A DNA stretch of 55,290 nt from BOG-938 sp048498155 (GTDB taxonomy: Bacteria; Pseudomonadota; Alphaproteobacteria; Caulobacterales; Caulobacteraceae). Location of the stretch: contig JBEHYN010000013.1 of NCBI GenBank assembly GCA_048498155.1, positions 1 to 55,290 on the forward strand, in the 5' to 3' direction. The notes below the pieces were generated by a model. That model was not told the DNA's origin. It worked only from the letters and a program-made list of their open reading frames with translations, and made no database searches. Below are positions 47,420 to 55,289 of this stretch, piece after piece. The first letter of the stretch is position 1. Every line of letters starts with the position of its first letter. A program made the translations under genes and the position numbers.

Positions 47420-47594
47420 TTCACGTAACCCCCGTTAGATTGTTGACCCAGACCGGCGTTAGCAGTGTTTGTGGACTTCGGGTCCGCCGGGATTTGCGCA
47501 ATTAGGCAAAAGCGCCTGAGTTGTAAAGGGCAATTTGGCGGTAAGCCGTTGGCCTGACGTGAAAGCTTCGCCGGCCGCTAGCATAGCTGTGGGG

Positions 47595-47609
47595 TTCTTA
47601 TGCTAAGAA
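47595..47609. promoter_or_regulatory. Palindrome upstream of phnC
   Basis: TTCTTA-tgc-TAAGAA is a perfect inverted repeat of six bases per arm ending 10 bases before the phnC ATG. It may be an operator or a hairpin covering the ribosome site. It does not match the Pho box pattern I know. Small size keeps confidence low. Confidence 0.35.
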
Positions 47610-47619
47610 TTGCCGCCAT

Positions 47620-48414
47620 ATGCCTGCCGCCGCCGCCTTTGACGTTCATGCCGTCTCCAAGACCTTTGGGGCGCGCACCGCTTTGGACGCTGTGAGTCTG
47701 ACCATAGCGCCCGGTGAAATGGTCGCTCTGATCGGGCCTTCCGGCTCCGGCAAATCCACCCTACTGCGCGCGCTCAACGGCTTGATCCTTATCGATGGCG
47801 GGGAGGGCCGCGTCGCGGCCTTTGGCCGCTCGGTGCAGGCGGGCGGCAAGGTCAGCGATCAGGTTCGCCGGGTCCGCGCCCGCATCGGCTTTGTGTTCCA
47901 GCAATTCAATCTGGTCGGCCGTCTCAGCCTCTACGCCAATGTCGCCCTGGGCATGTTGGCGCGCCTGCCCCCCTGGCGCGGGCTGCTGGGGCTGTGGCCC
48001 AAGGCGGAGGCGGCCGAGGTCATGGCGGCGCTTCAGCGCGTAGGCGTGGCGGAATACGCCGGTCAGAAGGCCTCGACCCTGTCCGGTGGTCAGCAGCAGC
48101 GCGGCGCCATCGCCCGGGTCCTGGCGCAGAAGGCCGAGGCCGTTCTTGCCGACGAACCGGTGGCCTCGCTCGACCCAGTTTCCGCGCGAAAGGTGATGGC
48201 CTTGCTGAGCGACCTGAACCGAATCGACGGCCTGACCGTCGTGGTCAGTCTTCACCAGGTTGAATACGCCCTGCGTTACTGCCCCCGGGTGGTGGCTCTG
48301 AAAGAGGGAAAGCTGGTCTATGACGGACCAAGCCTGGGCCTTGACCGGGACCGCCTGGTGGAAATCTATGGTCCCGAGATTGAGGACGTTTTGTGGGAAG
48401 GGGAACAGCGATGA
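47620..48414 (+). CDS. phnC: Phosphonate ABC transporter ATP-binding protein
   Basis: A 264-residue ABC ATPase of the phosphonate type. Walker A GPSGSGKST, Q-loop FVFQQFNLVGRLSL, signature LSGGQQQRGAIARVL, Walker B AVLADEPVASLD and the H-loop VSLHQVEYA are intact. The FQQFNLVGRLS segment is characteristic of PhnC. It powers uptake of organophosphonates or phosphate esters. It is coupled to phnD by ATGA (48411-48414). Confidence 0.93.
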   Translation: MPAAAAFDVHAVSKTFGARTALDAVSLTIAPGEMVALIGPSGSGKSTLLRALNGLILIDGGEGRVAAFGRSVQAGGKVSDQVRRVRARIGFVFQQFNLVGRLSLYANVALGMLARLPPWRGLLGLWPKAEAAEVMAALQRVGVAEYAGQKASTLSGGQQQRGAIARVLAQKAEAVLADEPVASLDPVSARKVMALLSDLNRIDGLTVVVSLHQVEYALRYCPRVVALKEGKLVYDGPSLGLDRDRLVEIYGPEIEDVLWEGEQR

Positions 48415-49421
48415 AGGCCAAAGCCCGTTTGAGCGGCGCCTGCATTCTCGCCTTGGCTCTTCTGGCCGCATGCAGCAAGCCCGCGCCCCAGGACAGCCAA
48501 ACCCTGACCTTCTCCATCCTGTCCGCCGAAAACCAGGCGTCCATGCAGCCTCTGTGGCAGCCGCTGCTGGACGACATGCAGGCGGAGACAGGATTGAAGA
48601 TCAAACCCTTCTTCGCGACCAACTACGCCTCCCTGATCGAGGCCATGCGTTTCAAGCAAGTTCAGATTGGCTGGTATTCCGCTCTGCCGGCCCTTGAGGC
48701 GGTTGAGCGCGCCCATGGCCAGGTGATCGGCAGGGTGCTTGATGCGGGCGGGGCCAGCGCGGTCTACCGGTCGGTGCTGATCGTGCGCAAGGGCTCGGGC
48801 ATTACCCTGGACAAGGTGCTCAAGTGCGGCAAGCACTACACCTTCGGCATTGGCGACCCCAACTCGACCTCCGGAACGCTGGCGCCCATGGCCTATGTGT
48901 TCGCCCCGCGCGGCATCCAGCCGGCCGACTGTTTCAGAACCGTTCGTTCGGCCAGTCATCAAGCGAATGTCTTCGCCGTGGCGCAGGGGCTGGTGGACGT
49001 GGCCGCCAACAACACCGTGGGCCTGGTGTTTGCCCAGCGCGAGAACCCCGCCATCGCGGCCAAGCTGCAGGTGATCTGGACCTCGCCGGATCTGCCGGAA
49101 TCCGCCATCGTGGTGCGCAAGGACCTCGATCCGGCGGTCAAGGAGAAGGTCCGCGCCTTCTTCCTGTCCTATGGTTCGGCGCCGGGCGCGGAGGGCGACC
49201 GCCAGAGGCAGGTCCTAGCCAAGCTGACCTATGGCGGGTTCGAGCCGGTGGATTCTCACTATCTCGACCCCGTGCGCCGGATGAAGGCCGCCCAAGCCCT
49301 GAGTGAGGCCAAGGCCGGCCATGACAAGGGCAAGATCGCCGCGGCCCAGAGGGCGTTCGATGCTCTACCGGCGGAGCGCCCGTCCCACGCCAGGGCCGCT
49401 TCGACCCCGGACGGAGAATGA
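48411..49421 (+). CDS. phnD: Phosphonate ABC transporter substrate-binding protein
   Basis: A 336-residue periplasmic binding protein. A lipoprotein signal ends in LALLAAC, so it is anchored to the membrane. The binding domain includes IKPFFATNYASLIEAMRFKQ, the GDPNSTSGTLAPMAY ligand motif and GLVDVAANNT. It delivers ligand to PhnE. Overlaps phnC and phnE by ATGA each. Which phosphonate it prefers is not readable. The last about 40 residues are Ala-rich and look additional. Confidence 0.9.
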   Translation: MKAKARLSGACILALALLAACSKPAPQDSQTLTFSILSAENQASMQPLWQPLLDDMQAETGLKIKPFFATNYASLIEAMRFKQVQIGWYSALPALEAVERAHGQVIGRVLDAGGASAVYRSVLIVRKGSGITLDKVLKCGKHYTFGIGDPNSTSGTLAPMAYVFAPRGIQPADCFRTVRSASHQANVFAVAQGLVDVAANNTVGLVFAQRENPAIAAKLQVIWTSPDLPESAIVVRKDLDPAVKEKVRAFFLSYGSAPGAEGDRQRQVLAKLTYGGFEPVDSHYLDPVRRMKAAQALSEAKAGHDKGKIAAAQRAFDALPAERPSHARAASTPDGE

Positions 49422-50206
49422 GTCTGGCCGAGCCTCCGCGCCGCCCGCTGGGCGCGCAACTGCTGGACCTGCTGGTGTGGGGCGGTCTGGCCGTGGCCCT
49501 GCTGATCAGCGCCGCCCCGGTCGAGCTCGGTAAACTGCCGTTGCTGTTCGTCAATTCCGGCAATATCCGGGAGTTCTCGCACGAGCTGCTGCGGCCCGAC
49601 TTCGAGCACTGGCGACTCTACGCCGCCCAGATGTGGCTGACCCTTCAGATCGCCCTGTGGGGCACCGCCCTCGCGGTGCTGATGGCTATTCCCCTGGGCC
49701 TGTTGTGCGCGCGAAACATCGCGCCGTTCTGGGTGCAGCAGCCCATGCGCCTGTTGATCAACCTGCTGCGTTCGGTTCCCGACCTGGTGGTGGGCATCAT
49801 CTTCATCGTGGCCGTGGGGCTGGGTCCCTTCTCCGGAGTCATGGCCCTGGCGGTCAATACGGGAGCGGTCCTGGCCAAGCTGTTTTCCGAGGCGGTCGAG
49901 GCGATCGATCCAGGCCCCGTGGAAGGCGTGCGCGCCACGGGGGCCACGCGTCTTCAGGAGGTGGCGTGGGGCGTCCTGCCTCAGGTCGGCCCGCACTGGA
50001 CTTCCTACGCTCTGTATCGCTTTGAATCCAACGCCCGCTCGGCCACGGTGCTGGGGCTGATCGGGGCCGGCGGCATCGGCCAGACCCTGTTCGATTCCAT
50101 CAACGGCTTTCAGTTTCGCCAAACCTCGGCCATTTGCGTGGTGATTGTGATCGCGGTGACCCTGATCGACCTGCTGTCGCAGGCGATGAGGCAGCGGTTG
50201 ATTTGA
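49418..50206 (+). CDS. phnE: Phosphonate ABC transporter permease
   Basis: A 262-residue membrane permease with six hydrophobic segments. The EAA-loop region, EGVRATGATRLQEVAWGVLPQ, contacts PhnC. LRSVPDLVVGIIFIVAVGLG is a typical PhnE segment. Only one permease is present, as in most phosphonate systems, so it probably forms a homodimer. No C-P lyase gene follows; the ligand could be used through other phosphonatases, or the transporter may handle other phosphorus sources. Overlaps phnD by ATGA. Confidence 0.92.
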   Translation: MSLAEPPRRPLGAQLLDLLVWGGLAVALLISAAPVELGKLPLLFVNSGNIREFSHELLRPDFEHWRLYAAQMWLTLQIALWGTALAVLMAIPLGLLCARNIAPFWVQQPMRLLINLLRSVPDLVVGIIFIVAVGLGPFSGVMALAVNTGAVLAKLFSEAVEAIDPGPVEGVRATGATRLQEVAWGVLPQVGPHWTSYALYRFESNARSATVLGLIGAGGIGQTLFDSINGFQFRQTSAICVVIVIAVTLIDLLSQAMRQRLI

Positions 50207-50260
50207 GCCGAATCGACTGTCAGGGCGGCAAGCCACGCTCGAGGCGCAGCCAATAAAAAT

Positions 50261-50334
50261 TTGACCACAAAGGACACGAAGAACACCAAGGGCTCAATGT
50301 CTCCTTGGTGTTCTTCGTGAGCTTCGTGGTTCAA
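50261..50334. repeat. CACGAAG-type inverted repeat, copy 2
   Basis: Arms from 50263 (GACCACAAAGGACACGAAG) and ending at 50334 (CTTCGTGGTTCAA) are reverse complements with few mismatches around a short loop. The arm motif matches copy 1 at 3870-3998. It lies between phnE and the small glycine-zipper gene. A separate small hairpin, CCCGGC-TTGC-GCCGGG, follows at 50344-50359 without a T tract. Confidence 0.82.
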
Positions 50335-50415
50335 AACTCTTGGTCCCGGCTTGCGCCGGGGGCGGCGATGACGAGCCAGCCCTTATGAATGCCGCCCGTC
50401 AGCGCTCACCCCGGA

Positions 50416-50676
50416 TCAGTAGTAGTGGCGGCGATGGTGGCTCCAGTAGTAGTGGCGCTGGCCTTCCATATAGACCCGATGTCCGCGGTAATAGTGCATG
50501 TCCGGGCCGCCGACGACGGCGCCGATTACGCCCCCGACAACCGCGCCGGGAGGTCCGGCGACGACAGCGCCGCTGCCGGCGCCGATGAGCGCGCCGGAAA
50601 CGGGACCGGCGAGGGCCGGGGCGGCGACAGCCGCCAGAGCGCCAGCCGACGCTAGGGCGATAAGTATCTTGTTCAT
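50416..50676 (-). CDS. Small secreted glycine-zipper protein with His/Tyr-rich tail
   Basis: An 86-residue protein. A signal peptide of 23 residues (ends APALA) is followed by GPVSGALIGAGSGAVVAGPPG, a glycine-zipper with repeated small residues that packs helices in the membrane or periplasm. The last 28 residues are rich in His, Tyr and Arg (HYYRGHRVYMEG, HYYWSHHRRHYY) and could bind metal. I know of similar small Gly-zipper/Tyr-His proteins in Alphaproteobacteria, but not a function. Monocistronic. Confidence 0.75.
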   Translation of the reverse strand: MNKILIALASAGALAAVAAPALAGPVSGALIGAGSGAVVAGPPGAVVGGVIGAVVGGPDMHYYRGHRVYMEGQRHYYWSHHRRHYY

Positions 50677-51198
50677 GGTTATTGGCCTTTGTCCGGCGGC
50701 CCAAGGGCCGCTGAAGGGTTACGCGTTAAGAACCGCGTCCCAGCATCAACGCGCGGCCGGCCAAAATCGTTGCGAGTCTTCCCCGCGTCGGCGAGGGCAG
50801 TGATGTTTTTCAAAGTATCCAGCTTTCAAGCGTAGCAGTACGACAGGGTATTTTTTCGCAGCCGCGGGTCGACCAAGCTTAATTCGGTCGTTGCATGATA
50901 ATTCTGCTTTTTTCTGGCCACGACCGTGGTTTTTATTTGGATTGTTTGGACGGCGACGAACCAAATTCAGGATTGATTGAGAAAAAATGTGAACTCCACC
51001 AAGTGAATAAAGTCGAAAATGAATTGCGCGGCCCCCTTAATCGCGGCATTTGCAGCGCAATGTGCGGATATTCCGGTGCGCTGCGGCAATCTGTGATAGG
51101 GTCGGGGCTCTACAGCGGCTTTGCCTGTCCTTGAGCCGACGTTACGGCTGACTATGGCTTTCGCTTCGCGAGCCTCCGGCGCCAATGAAAGGCTATGA
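50677..51198. other. AT-richer intergenic region upstream of the histidine kinase
   Basis: About 520 bases without a convincing gene. Part of it (around 50800-51000) is clearly AT-richer than the surrounding genome, with runs of T and A. The 72-codon minus-strand open frame here (50746-50964) has no ribosome site or recognisable protein character. Divergent promoters for the glycine-zipper gene and the kinase gene must lie within it. Confidence 0.4.
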
Positions 51199-52257
51199 AT
51201 GGCCGCTGACATCCTCATCGACTCGCCGGTAACCAATACCCTTGCCCTGGCGATGGTGGAGGCCTCGACAGCGCCCCTGCTGTTGTTGGACGGCGAATTA
51301 AAGGTCGTTGCGGTCAGCCCATCGTTCCTGAGCGCTTTCAGTCTGCCGCACGCCTCGGGAATCGGCGAGGACGTCTTCTCGCTGGGTTCGGGCGAATGGA
51401 ACAGCAACCAGCTCAAATCCCTGCTCAAATCCACCTTGGCCGGCAGCGCTCAAGTCGGCGCCTATGAGATCGACCTGAAACGCCCGGGCCAGGGGGATCG
51501 GCGTTTGGTGCTTAACGCCCGCCGGCTTGACTATGGCGACGCGGCCCACCCGAGATTGTTGCTCACCGTGTCGGATGTCACCGACGCCCGCGTGGCGCAG
51601 AAGTTGAAAGACGACATGCTGCGCGAAAAGGCGGTCCTGCTGCAGGAGATTCAGCATCGCGTCGCCAATAGCCTGCAGATCATCGCCAGCGTTCTGCTGC
51701 TCAGCGCCAGGCGGGTTCAATCGCAGGAATCCCGCAACCACCTCGAGGACGCCCATCACCGGGTGATGTCTATCGCCGCCCTTCAGAAGCAACTGACCGT
51801 CTCCGCGCCGGAGGACGTGCATTTGCACGCCTATTTTACTCAGCTTTGCGAAAGTCTGGGCGCCTCGATGATCCGCGATCACAACCAACAGTCGATTGAT
51901 GTCGATGTTGATGAGAGCACCGTCAAGGCCGATGTGTCCGTCAGCTTGGGCTTGATTGTCACCGAATTGGTAATCAACGCCCTCAAGCACGCCTTTCCCG
52001 ATGGCCGGTCAGGTAAGATCACTGTTTGCTATCAGTCCCGCGGACCCAATTGGATGCTGTCGGTGGACGATAACGGCGTGGGCATGCCCGATACGCCCGA
52101 TCTCGCCAAGCCGGGGCTGGGCACCAGCATCGTGGAGGCCTTGGCGCGCCAGCTGCAGGCTCAGGTCAAGCTGACGGCGGGCGGTCCCGGTACGAAAGTT
52201 TCGATCAAACACACCCAGATCGCGGCGCTGGCCGATGACGAGCAGGCGGCGCTATAG
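51199..52257 (+). CDS. Sensor histidine kinase, PAS plus HisKA_2/HATPase
   Basis: A 352-residue soluble sensor kinase. An N-terminal PAS-like domain occupies residues about 20-130. The phospho-acceptor His153 is in LLQEIQHRVANSLQIIASVL, the HisKA_2 type, and the HATPase domain has an N-box in ELVINALKHAFP and G-box VDDNGVGMP. No membrane segment is present, so it senses an internal signal. HisKA_2 kinases often feed general-stress (PhyR) or single-domain regulators. The only adjacent receiver is a truncated one on the opposite strand, so its partner is elsewhere. Its TAG stop is shared with that remnant in the palindrome CTATAG. Confidence 0.9.
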   Translation: MAADILIDSPVTNTLALAMVEASTAPLLLLDGELKVVAVSPSFLSAFSLPHASGIGEDVFSLGSGEWNSNQLKSLLKSTLAGSAQVGAYEIDLKRPGQGDRRLVLNARRLDYGDAAHPRLLLTVSDVTDARVAQKLKDDMLREKAVLLQEIQHRVANSLQIIASVLLLSARRVQSQESRNHLEDAHHRVMSIAALQKQLTVSAPEDVHLHAYFTQLCESLGASMIRDHNQQSIDVDVDESTVKADVSVSLGLIVTELVINALKHAFPDGRSGKITVCYQSRGPNWMLSVDDNGVGMPDTPDLAKPGLGTSIVEALARQLQAQVKLTAGGPGTKVSIKHTQIAALADDEQAAL

Positions 52258-52413
52258 GCGCTTGTCGAGCAGCGCCAGCCCCTGATCGGCGTTGTCGGCC
52301 GTCAGGATGGTCAGGCCAAGATTGGTCAGCCAATCGGCCAATTCAAGCTGAACCCTCGCGTCGTCTTCAACGATCAATATGACTGCGGCGGCCAACCGTT
52401 CAAATTGCACCAT
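52252..52413 (-). pseudogene. Truncated response-regulator receiver domain
   Basis: A 53-residue frame containing the first part of a CheY-like receiver domain: AVILIVEDDARVQLELADWL, with the acidic pair, then LTILTADNADQGLALL. It stops before the phospho-acceptor Asp, the Thr/Ser and the Lys positions, so it cannot be a working receiver. It ends exactly at the CTATAG that also contains the kinase stop. A longer frame begins at 52452. Probably the remnant of a kinase-regulator pair broken by rearrangement, or a tiny degenerate protein. Confidence 0.6.
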
Positions 52414-52496
52414 CCCCCCGTAACAACCGCGGAGCCATTTGGGTCCGCCCATTGAAATTTAAATTTTTCAAGAAGATATCTTAACCACAAGGGCGG

Positions 52497-53582
52497 CTAA
52501 ACGGCCCTCGGCTTGCGTCTCAAACGGGTCAGCCGGCGCAGACGGCGCCAGAAGCGGATCTTCTCCAGCTCCGGGTAGGGCTGCAAATTGCGCACAAATT
52601 CCTCGGCCGAGGCGCGCCAGGAGAAGCGTTCGGCGTAGGCGCGTACGGCGCCGCGGTCGATAGTCAAGGCGTCCAAGCAGGCTTCCTTCAGCCCCTCAGT
52701 CTGGGTCTTAGCCACGGCGCCGGCGCCCGACCCGGGTATGATGTCGATGGGTCCGGGCGCGGGGAAGGCGGCCACGGGGGTGCCGCAAGCCATGGCTTCC
52801 AGGATCACCAGGCCGAAGGTGTCGGTCAAGGAGGGAAAGACGAACACGTCGGCGTCGGAGAAATGGCGCGCCAGATCCTCGCCGAAGCGCGCGCCTCGAA
52901 ATACGGCCTGGGGAAAGCGGACTTCGAGCTCCTCGCGCTGGGGTCCGTCGCCGACCACGACCTTGGTCCCGGGCAAATCCAGCTCCAGGAAGGCCTCCAC
53001 GTTCTTTTCAACCGCCACCCGGCCGACGGACAGGAAGATCGGCCGGGGCAAGCCCTCGTAGACAGGCTCCATGCCGGCGCGAAACAGGTCCGTGTCGACC
53101 CCTCGGGTCCAGGGCGAGATGTTGCGAAAGCCCTGTTTGGCCAGTTCCTCGCGCATGGTGGGGGTGGCCACCATCAGCCGTCCTGACGGCTTGTGGAACC
53201 AGCGCATATAGGCATAGCCGGCCGACAGGGGCACCGGCAGGCGCGCCGAGACATATTCGGGGAACTTGGTGTGGTAGCTGGTGGTGAAGGGCAGCTTCCA
53301 TTCCACGCAGATGCGCCGGGCGGCCAAGCCTATGGGGCCTTCGGTGGCGATGTGGATGGCCTCCGGCTCGAAGGATTTGAACCGCTCCTGCACGGGTTCA
53401 TAGGCGCCCATGGCCAGCTTGATCTCGGGATAGGTCGGCAGGGGGAAGGTCTTGAACTGGTCGGGCGAGACCACTTCCACCTCATGGCCCATCTGCCGCA
53501 TCTCCTGCACCGTGCGGGTGAGGGTGCGCACAACGCCGTTGACCTGAGGCTCCCAGGCGTCCGTGGCTAACAGAATGCGCAT
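52497..53582 (-). CDS. Family 4 glycosyltransferase (Agt-like)
   Basis: A 361-residue GT4 (GT-B fold) glycosyltransferase. The N-terminal domain begins MRILLATDAWEPQVNGVVRT and includes TSYHTKFPEYVS. The C-terminal UDP-sugar domain has LSVGRVAVEKNVEAFL and the EX7E-like motif LVILEAMACGTPVAAF. It follows a PlcP-like phosphoesterase gene on the same strand. In other Alphaproteobacteria this pair makes glycolipids from diacylglycerol under phosphate limitation (Agt: glucosyl/glucuronosyl-diacylglycerol). The sugar used here is not readable. The C-terminus is strongly basic (Arg-rich), suggesting membrane-lipid contact. Confidence 0.85.
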   Translation of the reverse strand: MRILLATDAWEPQVNGVVRTLTRTVQEMRQMGHEVEVVSPDQFKTFPLPTYPEIKLAMGAYEPVQERFKSFEPEAIHIATEGPIGLAARRICVEWKLPFTTSYHTKFPEYVSARLPVPLSAGYAYMRWFHKPSGRLMVATPTMREELAKQGFRNISPWTRGVDTDLFRAGMEPVYEGLPRPIFLSVGRVAVEKNVEAFLELDLPGTKVVVGDGPQREELEVRFPQAVFRGARFGEDLARHFSDADVFVFPSLTDTFGLVILEAMACGTPVAAFPAPGPIDIIPGSGAGAVAKTQTEGLKEACLDALTIDRGAVRAYAERFSWRASAEEFVRNLQPYPELEKIRFWRRLRRLTRLRRKPRAV

Positions 53583-53654
53583 CTAGTGTCCCGAGCCGGA
53601 AGTTCGCCAGCAGATGGCGCCGAACTTAGGGCGAATTTCTGAATCGCACACTAG
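53583..53654. repeat. CTAGTGT palindromic repeat between plcP-like and agt-like genes
   Basis: CTAGTGTCCCGAGCCGG at the left (53583) and CGCACACTAG at the right (ends 53654) form inverted ends around an internal GAAGTTCGCC / GGCGCCGAACTT stem. It fills exactly the spacer between the two genes: the left CTAG begins right next to the agt-like ATG, and the right CTAG supplies the plcP-like TAG stop codon. The ribosome site for the downstream gene must therefore lie inside the repeat. Confidence 0.85.
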
Positions 53655-54472
53655 GCTGCGGCCTTGTCCCCCGGGACTTGGGAGTCCAGGCCGGCCTTGC
53701 GGTCAATCATCGACCAGGACCGCAGCTTGGCCCACTCCAGCAATTCCAGGCTGCCGTCGTGATGCTCCACGACCGCAGTGCAGCTTTCGACCCAGTCGCC
53801 ATCATTGACGTATTCGACGCCGTCGATCTCGCGCATTTCGGCCTTGTGAATGTGGCCGCAGATCACCCCATCAACCCCGCGACGGCGCGCTTCGTCGGCG
53901 ACGGCGGATTCATAGGCCTCGATGAACTGCAGGGCGTTCTTCACTTTCACCTTCAGGAAGGCCGACAGGCTCCAGTAACCGAAGCCCATCTTGCGTCTGG
54001 CCAGGTTGAACCAAGTGTTCAGCACAAGGATGGTTCTATAGGACCAATCTCCCAGGAACGCGAGCCACTTGGCGTATTGCACCACCCCGTCGAACTCATC
54101 GCCGTGGGTCACCAGAAAGCGGCGACCGTCGGCGGTTTCGTGGATGGCGTCGCGGGCGATGATCACCCCGCCGAAGTGGATGCCGCAATAATCGCGCGCC
54201 ATCTCGTCGTGGTTGCCGGGCACATAGACCACTGTCACGCCCTTGCGCGCCAGGCGCAGAATCTTCTGAACGACGTCGTTGTGGGCCTGGGGCCAGTACC
54301 ACCCGCCCTTGAGCTTCCAGCCGTCGATGATGTCGCCGACCAGATACAGGGTGTCGCATTCCAGGTGCCGGATGAAATCCAGCAAAAGCTCCGCCTGACA
54401 ACCGCGCGTGCCCAGGTGAACGTCGGAAATGAAGGCCGCGCGAACGTGTTGAATCGGAAATGCGTCGCTCAT
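53651..54472 (-). CDS. Metallophosphoesterase, PlcP-like (LpxH superfamily)
   Basis: A 273-residue metallophosphoesterase. Metal ligands are visible in order: SDVHLG (Asp17, His19), VGDIID (Asp47), PGNHDE (Asn87, His88), THGDEFD and CGHIHKAE. It is the family generally labelled UDP-2,3-diacylglucosamine diphosphatase, but the alphaproteobacterial branch next to an Agt-type GT4 includes PlcP, a phospholipase C degrading phosphatidylcholine and -glycerol to diacylglycerol when phosphate is low. The ATG at 54472 is chosen because the upstream part of the frame lacks family sequence. It is divergent from a TetR regulator. The role is inferred from gene pairing. Confidence 0.82.
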   Translation of the reverse strand: MSDAFPIQHVRAAFISDVHLGTRGCQAELLLDFIRHLECDTLYLVGDIIDGWKLKGGWYWPQAHNDVVQKILRLARKGVTVVYVPGNHDEMARDYCGIHFGGVIIARDAIHETADGRRFLVTHGDEFDGVVQYAKWLAFLGDWSYRTILVLNTWFNLARRKMGFGYWSLSAFLKVKVKNALQFIEAYESAVADEARRRGVDGVICGHIHKAEMREIDGVEYVNDGDWVESCTAVVEHHDGSLELLEWAKLRSWSMIDRKAGLDSQVPGDKAAA

Positions 54473-54635
54473 GGGCGGCGGCCGACCTGTACAAATTGCC
54501 GACGGGACAGGCGTTTGTGCACGCCTAAGCTCGCGACTAGGCCGATTGCATGTCGCTTTTATGAAATGGTCCGCCGAAGGGTGGCGGTAGGGGCGCCTGG
54601 GGCTTAAGTAGAGCGCCGGAAGGCCAGTTGTCGTC

Positions 54636-55289
54636 ATGCTCACCCACGCCGTCACCCTTGAAAAGGGCCACACCGCAGCCAAACAGACGCCCAAGTCCCA
54701 GCGTACCCGCAAGCGTATTCTGGATTCTGCGATGCGGCTGTTCGCCGAACGCGGTTACCTCGCCTGTTCCAATTCCGACGTGGCCCAGGCCGCGAACCTG
54801 ACCCGCGGCGCAATGCTGTACCATTTCCCTACCCGTGAGGACCTGGTCGACGCCGCCATCGACCACATCCAGGACAGCCGGACTGAAGCCTTCGCCTCCG
54901 CCGTCCGCGCCCTGCCGCATGGGGGCGAGGTGTCCGATCAGGCGATCGACGCCTATTGGGAACTGCTGCACGAGACCTCCTTTCGCGCCTTCGCCGAACT
55001 TGAGGCCGTGGCGCGAACCGACGCGGAACTGGCCAAACGCATCGCTCCAGCCCAGGCGGCCTTCGACCGCGCCCAGATCGGCGAGGATCTGCTGGGTCTG
55101 CTGCAGGCGGGGTCAGGCGCGCGTTTTCAGACCAGCCGCGACGTCGCCCGTTTCATGCTTGAGGGGCTGGCGCGGGCCAGCCTCACCTATGAGGAAACCG
55201 AACGGGTGGAGCGGCTGTTGGGCGTGATCAAACGCGTCACCCGCATGCTCAACCGCAAGGGCGCCGTGCAGGAGCTGTGGGAGGATTAG
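54636..55289 (+). CDS. TetR-family transcriptional regulator
   Basis: A 217-residue TetR regulator. The helix-turn-helix lies at about residues 22-65, with RILDSAMRLFAERGYLACSNSDVAQAANLTRGAMLYHFPTREDL split over the motif. The ligand-binding C-terminal domain is helical and not assignable. It is transcribed away from the plcP-like gene, with about 160 bases between them that could carry a shared operator. The gene ends just before the window does. Confidence 0.9.
   Translation: MLTHAVTLEKGHTAAKQTPKSQRTRKRILDSAMRLFAERGYLACSNSDVAQAANLTRGAMLYHFPTREDLVDAAIDHIQDSRTEAFASAVRALPHGGEVSDQAIDAYWELLHETSFRAFAELEAVARTDAELAKRIAPAQAAFDRAQIGEDLLGLLQAGSGARFQTSRDVARFMLEGLARASLTYEETERVERLLGVIKRVTRMLNRKGAVQELWED

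Noticed and set aside
47420..47619. Pho box upstream of phnC, and similarly in 54473-54635 before the plcP-like gene
   Set aside because: I did not find a clear tandem CTGTCAT-like pattern in either region.
50746..50964. 72-codon minus-strand frame in the AT-rich intergenic region
   Set aside because: No ribosome site, odd composition and no recognisable family.
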